Assembly (NCBI GenBank): GCA_938003575.1
Contig: CALKYG010000102.1
Location: forward strand, 1-5,198
Direction: 5' to 3'
Source of the DNA: an uncultured Alphaproteobacteria bacterium
Lineage (GTDB): Bacteria > Pseudomonadota > Alphaproteobacteria > Caulobacterales > Parvularculaceae
Length of the DNA stretch: 5,198 bases
Every line of letters begins with the position of its first letter. The stretch's first letter is position 1. Below are positions 1 through 5,198 of the stretch, one piece after another. The translations under genes and the position numbers were made by a program. The notes under the pieces are model-generated. The model was given only the letters and a program-made list of their open reading frames with translations, had not been told where the DNA came from and made no database searches.

Positions 1-821
1 ACTGACTTGATCCGCTCCTCAAAATCGCCCCGATAGCGCGTTCCTGCGAGAAGCGCGCCCATATCAAGCGCATAGATGGTCGACTTGGAGAGGATTTCCG
101 GCACTTCTTCGTCGACGATCTTTCTCGCCAACCCTTCAGCGATCGCGGTCTTGCCGACGCCGGGATCGCCGACCAGCAGCGGGTTGTTCTTCCGCCGCCG
201 GCAAAGCACCTGGATCGACCGTTCGATTTCCGCAGCGCGGCCGATCAGAGGATCAATCTTTCCCCGTCTCGCTTTTTCGTTGAGGTCGACGCAATAGGCG
301 CCGAGCGCGCTTTCGTTCTTGCCGCCGTGGGCCTCGGCGTCCTCGTTCGCGCCGCGCGGCGTCTTGGGCTGGCTCTCGCCGGGACGCTTGGCGAGACCGT
401 GGGAGATGTAATTCACCGCGTCGAACCGCGTCATGTCCTGCTGCTGGAGGAAATGCGCAGCGTGACTTTCGCGTTCGGCAAAGAGCGCGACGAGCACGTT
501 TGCGCCCGTCACTTCTTCGCGGCCGGACGATTGAACATGGATGACGGCGCGCTGGATGACGCGCTGGAAGCTCGCCGTCGGCTTTGCCTGATCGTCACCC
601 TCGGTCTTCAGATTCGACAGATCATTCTCGATGAATTCATAGAGATTGCGGCGCAACAGCTCGAGATCGACGTTGCACGCCCGCATGACGGCGGCGGCGT
701 CCTGGTCGGTGGTGAGTGCGAGCAACAGGTGTTCAAGCGTCGCCAGCTCGTGGCTGCGTTCAGTGGCGATGGCGATCGCACGGTGGAGGGACTCATCGAG
801 ATTCCTGCTGAATGACGCCAA
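1..821 (-). CDS. clpA: ClpA, ATP-dependent Clp protease unfoldase subunit (N-terminal part, runs off the window)
   Basis: This is the AAA+ unfoldase that unfolds substrates and threads them into the ClpP peptidase in the cytoplasm. 273 codons are visible, and the 3' end lies beyond base 1. The translation opens [16 protein letters not shown], the typical ClpA N-domain opening, and carries two Clp_N repeats (about residues 5-65 and 80-135), which form the docking site for ClpS. A linker of about 40 residues leads to the first AAA module: KIDPLIGR near residue 190, the Walker A motif GDPGVGKT at 218-225 (bases 147-170) and the pore-loop motif [10 protein letters not shown] with Tyr263. Walker B and the second AAA module are outside. 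The start is a TTG at 821-819, because the N-domain homology begins exactly there and AAGGGA sits five bases upstream. The next in-frame ATG, near residue 45, would delete half of the first repeat. The gene follows the clpS stop by one base, so translational coupling is likely. Confidence 0.96.
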   Translation of the reverse strand, partial: MASFSRNLDESLHRAIAIATERSHELATLEHLLLALTTDQDAAAVMRACNVDLELLRRNLYEFIENDLSNLKTEGDDQAKPTASFQRVIQRAVIHVQSSGREEVTGANVLVALFAERESHAAHFLQQQDMTRFDAVNYISHGLAKRPGESQPKTPRGANEDAEAHGGKNESALGAYCVDLNEKARRGKIDPLIGRAAEIERSIQVLCRRRKNNPLLVGDPGVGKTAIAEGLARKIVDEEVPEILSKSTIYALDMGALLAGTRYRGDFEERIKS

Positions 822-822
822 C

Positions 823-1152
823 CTATTCCCTTTCCATTGTGCACTGGAGCGGATGCTGATTGCGGCGGGAAAGCTCCATTACCTGCGCAACCTTCGTCTC
901 GGCGACCTCATAGGTATAGACGCCGCACACGCCGACGCCGTTCTGGTGAACGTGCAGCATGATGCGGATGGCATCCTCAGGCCCCTTGTTGAACACAGCC
1001 TGAAGCAGCCACACGACAAACTCCTGCGGCGTATAATCGTCATTGAGGAGCAGGACCTTATAGAGCGAAGGACGCTTTGTCTTTGGCGCCGTCTTCGAGA
1101 CGACCCCCACGCCGAAACCCGGCCCCTGATTGTTGTCTTCCTCATTCGCCAT
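823..1152 (-). CDS. clpS: ClpS, N-degron adaptor of ClpAP
   Basis: This 109-residue adaptor binds substrates with an N-terminal Phe, Leu, Tyr or Trp and delivers them to ClpA. A flexible, poorly conserved N-terminal tail of about 28 residues, rich in Gly, Asn and Lys, precedes the core. The core begins [14 protein letters not shown], with the alpha-amine-binding residues Asn37, Asp38 and Asp39. It continues with IMLHVHQNG, where Met65, Val68 and His69 match E. coli Met62, Val65 and His66. AETKVAQVM and the closing [10 protein letters not shown] complete the fold, and Leu102 matches E. coli Leu99. One pocket residue differs: the position of E. coli Met40 is Gln43 (YTPQEFV). The ATG at 1152 is the only good start in frame and gives the usual length. 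A GGAG lies about 14 bases upstream, which is rather far. The gene precedes clpA in the conserved clpS-clpA order. Confidence 0.96.
   Translation of the reverse strand: MANEEDNNQGPGFGVGVVSKTAPKTKRPSLYKVLLLNDDYTPQEFVVWLLQAVFNKGPEDAIRIMLHVHQNGVGVCGVYTYEVAETKVAQVMELSRRNQHPLQCTMERE
827..832 (-). promoter_or_regulatory. Ribosome binding site deciding the TTG start of clpA
   Basis: AAGGGA lies inside the last codons of clpS, five bases before the TTG at 821. It supports TTG initiation and coupling of clpA translation to clpS. Confidence 0.7.
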
Positions 1153-1278
1153 CGAACGAAAGCGATCTCCGTCATCCTGCGCCCGCGACTTCGCGAACAG
1201 CCCATTAAGTATGTATCGGAATGTGGTTGAAAAGAAGGAAATTGGAAGGCCTTCCCCAGCGCACGAAGCTTTGAACGC

Positions 1279-1310
1279 AAAAACGCCCGGACGGCTCGGC
1301 CGCCCGGGCG
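1279..1310 (-). terminator. Rho-independent terminator between phasin and clpS
   Basis: Read on the minus strand, CGCCCGG pairs with CCGGGCG (outer stem, 7 bp). After one mismatch, four further pairs (CGGC with GCCG) close on a three-base loop. TTTTTGCG follows directly (T run at 1283-1279). The T run exists only on this strand, so the site ends the leftward phasin transcript. Confidence 0.85.
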
Positions 1311-1320
1311 ATTCTCACGC

Positions 1321-1352
1321 AAACAAAAAGCAAGCCGCGCCCTTGCGGGCGC
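1321..1352 (-). terminator. Second, proximal hairpin after the phasin stop
   Basis: On the minus strand, GCGCCC-GCAA-GGGCGC (1352-1337) is a perfect 6-bp stem with a GNRA-type GCAA tetraloop, starting seven bases after the phasin stop codon. A T-rich stretch CTTTTTGTTT (1330-1321) follows, but six bases separate it from the stem, so this is a weaker terminator than the one at 1284-1310. It could equally act as a 3'-end stabilising hairpin. Confidence 0.55.
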
Positions 1353-1358
1353 AATTGG

Positions 1359-1808
1359 TTAAGCGCGGTAGGATTGAACGAGCTCAACGAACTCGCCGTA
1401 ACGCTTGGCGAGCGGATCGGCCGCTTCCTTGGCGACACCGGTCCAGTGATCCGCGAGGGTCGTCACATGGCCGAGATTCTTCTCGATCACCGTGCGGGTG
1501 AACTCATTCTGAAGCTCGAGCGCTTCCTGAACGCTCTTCGACGCCGCCGCGGCCTTGGCCGTCGCAACGCCTTCTTCGAACTGTTCCTTGACAAAAGCGG
1601 CCTGGGCGGAGGCGGCTTTCTCAAAGCCCTTGGCGAGAACGCCTGCCGACGCCATCATGGCCTCGACCGAGCCCTTTTGGAATTCGGCCCATGAATTCAA
1701 ACCTTTAGCGAATTTGTCATAGCCGTCTTTGAAAGCGTCGGGGCTGAACGACGTCAGTGATTCAAACGTCTCCACCGCTGCGCCGTCAGCTGATTTCTTG
1801 GCTGCCAT
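1359..1808 (-). CDS. Phasin family protein (PHA granule-associated)
   Basis: This is a 149-residue, cysteine-free, Ala/Lys/Glu-rich, almost wholly helical protein of the Phasin_2 type found in alphaproteobacteria. Phasins coat intracellular polyhydroxyalkanoate granules and control their number and size. The N-terminus MAAKKSADGAAVETFES is a short charged leader. A helical region from about residue 25 (AFKDGYDKFAKGLNSW) to about 130 carries the family's amphipathic helices. These include the segment FEKAASAQAAFVKEQFEEG, and then ELQNEFTRTVIEKNLGH before a final segment ending YGEFVELVQSYRA. Of two close ATGs, the second (1808) is chosen: GGGAG at 1821-1817 is eight bases upstream of it but only two bases from the first (1814). 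The gene is monocistronic by its own promoter and terminators. Some proteins of this family near clpS are not proven to bind PHA, so the granule role is inferred from family. Confidence 0.9.
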   Translation of the reverse strand: MAAKKSADGAAVETFESLTSFSPDAFKDGYDKFAKGLNSWAEFQKGSVEAMMASAGVLAKGFEKAASAQAAFVKEQFEEGVATAKAAAASKSVQEALELQNEFTRTVIEKNLGHVTTLADHWTGVAKEAADPLAKRYGEFVELVQSYRA

Positions 1809-1816
1809 GGTCATAA

Positions 1817-1821
1817 CTCCC
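1817..1821 (-). promoter_or_regulatory. Ribosome binding site deciding the phasin start
   Basis: On the minus strand, GGGAG stands eight bases before ATG 1808 and two bases before ATG 1814. Optimal spacing favours the shorter protein beginning MAAKK. Confidence 0.7.
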
Positions 1822-1867
1822 GTGTTTTCCGTTGCCGACAGCGATTGACAAATTCAACGCCGTCTTA

Positions 1868-1882
1868 TTGTGCACTGCAACA
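1868..1882. promoter_or_regulatory. Possible PhaR-type operator over the phasin -10 box
   Basis: TTGTGCACTGCAACA (plus strand) is an imperfect dyad containing GTGCAC and TGCAACA. It overlaps the -10 box and the predicted start site. Alphaproteobacterial PhaR repressors of phasin genes bind TGC/GCA-rich dyads at such places. Assignment to PhaR is inference. Confidence 0.45.
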
Positions 1883-1907
1883 TAAGCGCCTTGGGCCGGC
1901 GAGTCAA
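1879..1907 (-). promoter_or_regulatory. Sigma70-type promoter of the phasin gene
   Basis: The minus strand has TTGACT (1907-1902), exactly 17 bases, then TATGTT (1884-1879). The first matches the -35 consensus at five of six positions and the second matches the -10 consensus at four of six. Transcription would start near 1872, giving a leader of about 64 bases before ATG 1808. Confidence 0.7.
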
Positions 1908-1913
1908 GGGTGT

Positions 1914-1927
1914 TTGTTGCAACGCAA
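1914..1927. promoter_or_regulatory. Second possible operator upstream of the phasin -35 box
   Basis: TTGTTGCAACGCAA contains the perfect palindrome GTTGCAAC (1916-1923) and shares the TTG/TGCAAC words with the site at 1868-1882. It starts seven bases beyond the -35 box. The centres of the two sites are about 45 bases apart, roughly four helical turns, which would suit cooperative binding. Confidence 0.35.
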
Positions 1928-2146
1928 TATCCCCTTTTTGGGGCGCCCGCCTGATGAATGCATTTTTAACTTTAACCGGTTGTTTACTGAGACACGCGAG
2001 CCTCGGGGCTCCGCCGCGAGAAATTCGGGGGGCGGCATGCGCCTTGCTGGGACGGGCTTAAGCGAGCGTGTGTGAGACGGGTGCGATCGGACGAGAATCT
2101 CGGCGGCGGGTTCCAGATTTAAGTTGCTAAGCGCCCTCGGTTTTAC

Positions 2147-2150
2147 GAGG
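2147..2150 (+). promoter_or_regulatory. Ribosome binding site deciding the start of the D,D-carboxypeptidase
   Basis: GAGG lies eight bases before ATG 2159 and five before the adjoining in-frame GTG 2156. ATG 2159 is preferred; the alternative adds one residue only. Confidence 0.6.
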
Positions 2151-2158
2151 CTTAGGTG

Positions 2159-3556
2159 ATGGCGGCATGTTTGCGTAGAGTCCTTTTTGTTCTGGCGGGA
2201 TTGGTCTTGACGCTTGGCGCGTCGCCGGCCGCTCTTGCCGCAAAGAAAAAGTCCGCCGCCGCCCCGAAATATGCCGCGCTGGTCATTGAGGCCAATTCCG
2301 GCAGCGTCCTGTTTGAGCGCTATCCTGACGCCAAGCGGTATCCCGCCTCCCTCACCAAGATGATGACGCTCTATCTGCTTTTCGATGAACTCGAAGCGGG
2401 GCGGCTCACCCTTTCGACCGAATTGACGGTTTCCGCCCAAGCCGCCGGCCAGCCGCCGTCAAAGCTCGGACTTGCCGCCGGATCGAAGATTGACGTTGAG
2501 ACCGCGATCAAGGCGCTCGTTGTCAAGTCGGCGAACGACGTCGCAGTGGTCGTCGCCGAGGGCGTTTCCGGGTCGGAATGGAAATTCGCGCAGGCGATGA
2601 CCGCGAAAGCGCGCGCGCTCGGCATGAACAGCACGACTTTCAAGAACGCATCGGGCCTGCCCAATTCATCCCAGACGACGACCGCGCGCGATCTTGCGGT
2701 TCTCGGCAAGCGGCTTCTTCAGGACCACCCCGCCTATTTCCATTATTTCTCCACACCGGAATTTTCGTGGAACGGACGCACCTATGCGACCCATAACAAA
2801 TTGATCAAGACTTTCGACGGGGCGGACGGATTCAAGACCGGCTACACCCAAAGGTCAGGGTTCAACCTCGTCACCTCTGCGGAGCGCGACGGCGTCCGCT
2901 TGATCGGCGTCGTCCTCGGCGGACGCTCGGTTCAGACCCGCGACGCCCACATGAAAGAAATCCTGACGACCGCGTTCTCTGATGTCGCGGCTAAACCGAC
3001 GCTCATCGCCGCGCTTTATCGCGACACGCCGACGCCGCGCCTGAAACCGACTCTGCTCGCCGAACTGGAGCGGAAGAACGCTGTTCCGACCGTCGCGGGC
3101 GATGAAGGCCTGCGCAAGGAACTGACGATCGCAGCGGCGTCCTTCGGCCCGCTCGGGTCTGCCTCTTCCATGCCGGCGAATGACGAAATCGGCGTGCTGA
3201 TCGCCGCCGCCAATTCCGATGATTTCAACGAATATGAACGTGTGCGCCTGTCGGCGCTGACGCCTATGGACGAAATGCTCGGTGAAGGCGACTTCGACGA
3301 TCTCAGCCGCTGGCATGTCCAGATCGGCGCCTATTCGTCCAAGACGATGGCTCAAAAGGAGCTTGAGACCGCCGCCGCGGCCGCCGGGCTGACCCAACAA
3401 CCTCGCGCGGTCGAGCCGGCTCCGGCCGGCGACGGGCAGACGCTTTACCGGGCGCGCTTTACAAGGCTTTCAGAAGCCGAAGCCGCCCTCACCTGCGAAA
3501 AAATCAAGGCTGTAAGGCTCAACTGCTTCGTTCTTCAGGAATCCTCGACGCAATAG
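2159..3556 (+). CDS. Secreted D-alanyl-D-alanine carboxypeptidase (S11 penicillin-binding protein) with C-terminal SPOR domain
   Basis: This 465-residue enzyme should remove the terminal D-Ala from peptidoglycan pentapeptides in the periplasm. An N-terminal signal peptide (Arg6-Arg7, hydrophobic core about 8-27, Ala-Leu-Ala near 25-28) is followed by a Lys-rich stretch and the S11 peptidase domain. All three active-site motifs are present: SLTK with nucleophile Ser64 and Lys67, SAN at 124-126, and KTG at 226-228 within GADGFKTGYT. The family's second domain and amphipathic membrane-anchor helix are not evident. Instead, a linker of about 100 residues (280-383) leads to a SPOR domain (about 384-461, starting WHVQIGAYSS, with Cys446 and Cys456). 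SPOR domains bind denuded glycan strands at the septum, so a role at division sites is inferred. S11 enzymes with SPOR tails are known in alphaproteobacteria. Which dac/pbp name applies cannot be decided from this sequence. xrtA follows 72 bases later. Confidence 0.93.
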   Translation: MAACLRRVLFVLAGLVLTLGASPAALAAKKKSAAAPKYAALVIEANSGSVLFERYPDAKRYPASLTKMMTLYLLFDELEAGRLTLSTELTVSAQAAGQPPSKLGLAAGSKIDVETAIKALVVKSANDVAVVVAEGVSGSEWKFAQAMTAKARALGMNSTTFKNASGLPNSSQTTTARDLAVLGKRLLQDHPAYFHYFSTPEFSWNGRTYATHNKLIKTFDGADGFKTGYTQRSGFNLVTSAERDGVRLIGVVLGGRSVQTRDAHMKEILTTAFSDVAAKPTLIAALYRDTPTPRLKPTLLAELERKNAVPTVAGDEGLRKELTIAAASFGPLGSASSMPANDEIGVLIAAANSDDFNEYERVRLSALTPMDEMLGEGDFDDLSRWHVQIGAYSSKTMAQKELETAAAAAGLTQQPRAVEPAPAGDGQTLYRARFTRLSEAEAALTCEKIKAVRLNCFVLQESSTQ

Positions 3557-3628
3557 ACCGCCGCCGGAACGGACCGCACTTTGCATGTCGCTGGAAGTCG
3601 GCGCCAGTCCGTCGGCGAAAGGCGAGCG
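3557..3628 (+). other. Short gap between the carboxypeptidase and exosortase genes
   Basis: These 72 bases contain no stem followed by a T run. Only a weak CTGG/CCAG stem with a nine-base loop (around 3590-3608) is visible, and there is no clear promoter. Readthrough from the carboxypeptidase gene into xrtA is therefore possible. Confidence 0.4.
3618..3622 (+). promoter_or_regulatory. Ribosome binding site deciding the xrtA start
   Basis: AAAGG lies six bases before ATG 3629. The frame is open upstream to a TTG at 3581, but no good ribosome site precedes that codon, and the extra 16 residues are polar and unlike an exosortase N-terminus. Confidence 0.6.
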
Positions 3629-5158
3629 ATGATTGACACTGCCGCACTGCAAGATTGGTCCGGAGGGACGGCGCGCGCCTCCTGGGCGCGTGCAGGTTTA
3701 ATTTTTCTATCGCTCTTCATTGTCGCCATCGTCGTATTTCGCGATGCGTGGACGTCGATGGCGGGGATCTGGATCAACTCATCGGTCTATCATCAGGGAC
3801 TGTTCGTTCTTCCCGTCTCGGCAGGCCTGATCCTCGCCCGGAGAGATTGGCGGAGGGAAGAACCCGCCGACGATTGGCTCGGGGTTGTTCCGATCCTCGC
3901 CGCTTGCATCCTTTGGCTCTTCTCACGGGCGGCGGGCGCGGACATTGCCGGTCACTTTGCAGTCACGCTGGCGATCATCGGCGCGGTCATCGTCGCCTTC
4001 GGCCGCACGCTTGCGGCCCAATGGGCGTTTCCGCTCGGCTTTCTCTTCTTCATGGCGCCGTTCGGCGAAGAGCTGACGCCGACGCTGCAGGATTGGGCGT
4101 CCGCCGCTGTCGCAGCCGGGCTGAACCTCGCCGGCGTTGCGACCGACCGCGACGGGTTCATCCTGTCAACGTCAGCGGGCCGCTTTGAAATGGCTGACTC
4201 CTGCGCCGGCCTTCGCTTCCTGCTCGCCTCGGCGATGTTGTCGGCATTGGTCAGCTATCTTTCATTTCGCACCTGGCGAAAGCGGTTCGCGTTCATCATT
4301 GTCGCGATCGCCGCCGCGCTCGTCGCGAACTGGATCCGCGCGTTCGCAATTGTTCTCGTCGCGACCGCAACCGATCGCCGCTTCGGACTGGGGCCCGAAC
4401 ATGTCGTGGCGGGCTGGGCGTTTTACGGCGTGCTGATGCTCGCCCTTGCAGCGATTGCGCACCGTTTTCGCGATGCGCCCGCCTTGCGGCCGCCCGCCGC
4501 AGAGGTTCGCGCAACGGTGCGGGGATCGTCCTCCGCCAGCCTCGCCGCGGCGGCGCTGCTGGCGGGCTCTCACGCTCTGGGGGGCGTCGCGGATCCGGGA
4601 GCGCAGCCGCTTGCGCCGACGATCGCGCATGCCGCCTATCGTTCGGACGGCTTCGTGACTGACGCCGCGACGCCAGGCTGGCGGCCCGCCCTGCGTTCGG
4701 GCGAATGGCTGGAGGTTCAGGGCTATCGGTCCTCTGCGGCGGCCGTCACTGTCGCAGCGGCCGTCGCATCCGGCGAAAGCGCGATTGACGAACTGATCGG
4801 TCTTCGCGCCGCAGACGGCGTCGGATGGCGGCGCATATCCGTCGCCATGCTGCCGCTCACATTCGCAGGGAACAGCATGACTGTCCGCGTTGAGACCATC
4901 GAGGACAATTCAGGCCGCAAGCTCGACGCCGCAACGCTCTATGTGACCGACACGAAGGCGTTCGGTTCGCGCGCCGCCGCATCGATCGAAACCGCGAGGC
5001 GCAGGCTGTTGAGGGAAGATCCAAACGAGGGGGCGCTCATCATCGCCGCCGAACACGGAATTAACGCCGACCCGCTCGACTCGATCCGCCGGTTCGCCGC
5101 GGGCGCCGAACCGGTCACGCAACGGCGGTCGAAAGCGGTCGAAGGAGCGAACGACTGA
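3629..5158 (+). CDS. xrtA: Exosortase A fused to an EpsI-type domain (XrtA-EpsI)
   Basis: This 509-residue inner-membrane protein is the predicted cysteine transpeptidase that recognises C-terminal PEP-CTERM tails. The exosortase part (about 1-285) has eight or so hydrophobic segments (near 22-38, 55-70, 84-100, 107-126, 131-146, 193-212, 219-246 and 260-278). Family landmarks are HQG at 55-57, FMAPFGEELTPTLQ at 141-154, and the three catalytic positions: Cys192 in DSCAGLRF, Arg238 in ANWIRAF and His258 in PEHVVAGWAFYG. After a Pro/Ala-rich linker, another hydrophobic segment (about 302-320) anchors a C-terminal region (about 335-490) resembling EpsI/DUF3485. That region has TPGWRP, then EVQGYRSS, a beta-rich stretch, and LYVTDTKAFGSR near 437-448 where EpsI proteins usually have a WY motif. 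In many genomes EpsI is fused to XrtA or encoded next to it. The stop abuts the start of an amidotransferase gene, as in XrtA/EPS loci. The EpsI function is not established. Confidence 0.9.
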   Translation: MIDTAALQDWSGGTARASWARAGLIFLSLFIVAIVVFRDAWTSMAGIWINSSVYHQGLFVLPVSAGLILARRDWRREEPADDWLGVVPILAACILWLFSRAAGADIAGHFAVTLAIIGAVIVAFGRTLAAQWAFPLGFLFFMAPFGEELTPTLQDWASAAVAAGLNLAGVATDRDGFILSTSAGRFEMADSCAGLRFLLASAMLSALVSYLSFRTWRKRFAFIIVAIAAALVANWIRAFAIVLVATATDRRFGLGPEHVVAGWAFYGVLMLALAAIAHRFRDAPALRPPAAEVRATVRGSSSASLAAAALLAGSHALGGVADPGAQPLAPTIAHAAYRSDGFVTDAATPGWRPALRSGEWLEVQGYRSSAAAVTVAAAVASGESAIDELIGLRAADGVGWRRISVAMLPLTFAGNSMTVRVETIEDNSGRKLDAATLYVTDTKAFGSRAAASIETARRRLLREDPNEGALIIAAEHGINADPLDSIRRFAAGAEPVTQRRSKAVEGAND

Positions 5159-5198
5159 ATGTGCGGCGTCGCCGGCATATTTGATCTTGCCGGCGAGC
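5159..5198 (+). CDS. Asparagine-synthase-like glutamine amidotransferase, XrtA-associated (first 13 codons only)
   Basis: The visible peptide MCGVAGIFDLAGE is the classic start of class II (Ntn) glutamine amidotransferases of the asparagine synthase type, with Cys2 as the glutaminase nucleophile after removal of Met1. The ATG directly follows the TGA of xrtA with no intervening base, and GGAG at 5144-5147 is eleven bases upstream, so co-translation in one operon is likely. Amidotransferases with this N-terminus commonly stand beside xrtA in exopolysaccharide/PEP-CTERM loci. That context, more than the short sequence, suggests the XrtA-associated subfamily. Another AsnB-like enzyme cannot be excluded from 13 residues. 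Confidence 0.8.
   Translation, partial: MCGVAGIFDLAGE

Larger units (their letters stand above)
1809..2158. other. Divergent intergenic region between phasin and D,D-carboxypeptidase
   Basis: About 350 bases lie between the two outward-facing genes. The left part (1809-1930) holds the phasin leader, promoter and two dyads. The middle has a short C4-T5-G4 hairpin (1931-1943) and an AT-richer patch (1960-1986) that includes AACCGGTT. The right part (about 2000-2145) is GC-rich with a minor inverted repeat (CGAGA-A-TCTCG, 2092-2102). No convincing -35/-10 pair was found for the rightward gene, and no credible small gene was seen. Confidence 0.6.

Noticed and set aside
327..815. Long plus-strand open frame of 162 codons over clpA
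   Set aside because: It is antisense to unmistakable clpA coding sequence, a consequence of high GC content. It has no ribosome binding site or recognisable protein features.
879..1322. Minus-strand frame of 147 codons overlapping clpS
   Set aside because: It is an Arg/Ser-rich shifted-frame translation of clpS and runs through the phasin terminator. It is not a gene.
1931..1943. C4-T5-G4 hairpin considered as a terminator
   Set aside because: The stem is only four pairs, no T run follows on either strand, and no gene ends nearby.
1845..2075. Small plus-strand frames in the divergent intergenic region, with a TTGACA at 1845-1850
   Set aside because: The TTGACA has only a weak TATTGT partner at 15 bases. 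The peptides have no recognisable features or ribosome site, and they overlap the phasin regulatory region.
1904..2440. Minus-strand frame of 178 codons crossing the intergenic region and the carboxypeptidase start
   Set aside because: It runs antisense to the signal peptide and active-site region of a clear gene and covers the phasin promoter. Its composition is typical of a GC-driven shadow frame.
2855..3400. Minus-strand frame of 181 codons inside the carboxypeptidase gene
   Set aside because: It is antisense to conserved coding sequence and has no supporting features.
3581..3628. TTG at 3581 as the xrtA start
   Set aside because: It lacks a good ribosome binding site and adds 16 polar residues, whereas ATG 3629 has AAAGG at optimal spacing.

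Overview
The window looks like a chromosomal segment of a GC-rich alphaproteobacterium, most likely of the Rhizobiales type. The evidence is the gene set (clpS-clpA next to a phasin, and a D,D-carboxypeptidase with a C-terminal SPOR domain) and the strong G/C preference at third codon positions. No single marker fixes genus or species. No RNA genes, insertion sequences or CRISPR repeats were seen.

The left half is transcribed leftwards (minus strand). A short phasin gene (start 1808) is followed by two tandem terminator-like hairpins (1337-1352 and 1284-1310). Next come clpS (1152-823) and, one base later, clpA (from a TTG at 821), which leaves the window at base 1. ClpS is the N-degron adaptor that feeds substrates to the ClpA unfoldase and so to ClpP. 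Phasins coat polyhydroxyalkanoate (PHA) granules, which implies that the organism stores PHA.

Bases 1809-2158 form the divergent intergenic region. It holds a convincing sigma70-type promoter for the phasin (TTGACT, 17 bases, TATGTT on the minus strand). Two TTG/GCAA-type imperfect palindromes, possible PhaR operators, lie over the -10 box and just upstream of the -35 box. No clear promoter was found for the rightward gene.

The right half is transcribed rightwards. It has a secreted penicillin-binding D,D-carboxypeptidase with a SPOR domain (2159-3556), then a fused exosortase A-EpsI gene (3629-5158), then, after a TGA/ATG junction with no spacer, the first 13 codons of an asparagine-synthase-like amidotransferase (5159 to the end). 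The last two genes are the start of an XrtA/PEP-CTERM and exopolysaccharide locus. The exosortase keeps its Cys, Arg and His active-site residues and is predicted to sort PEP-CTERM proteins at the inner membrane. The amidotransferase is expected to belong to the associated polysaccharide pathway. The window therefore catches the boundary between a conserved housekeeping block and an envelope/EPS accessory locus. Each component belongs to a known family. The points most worth a second look are the exosortase-EpsI fusion, the substituted ClpS specificity residue and the phasin operator sites.
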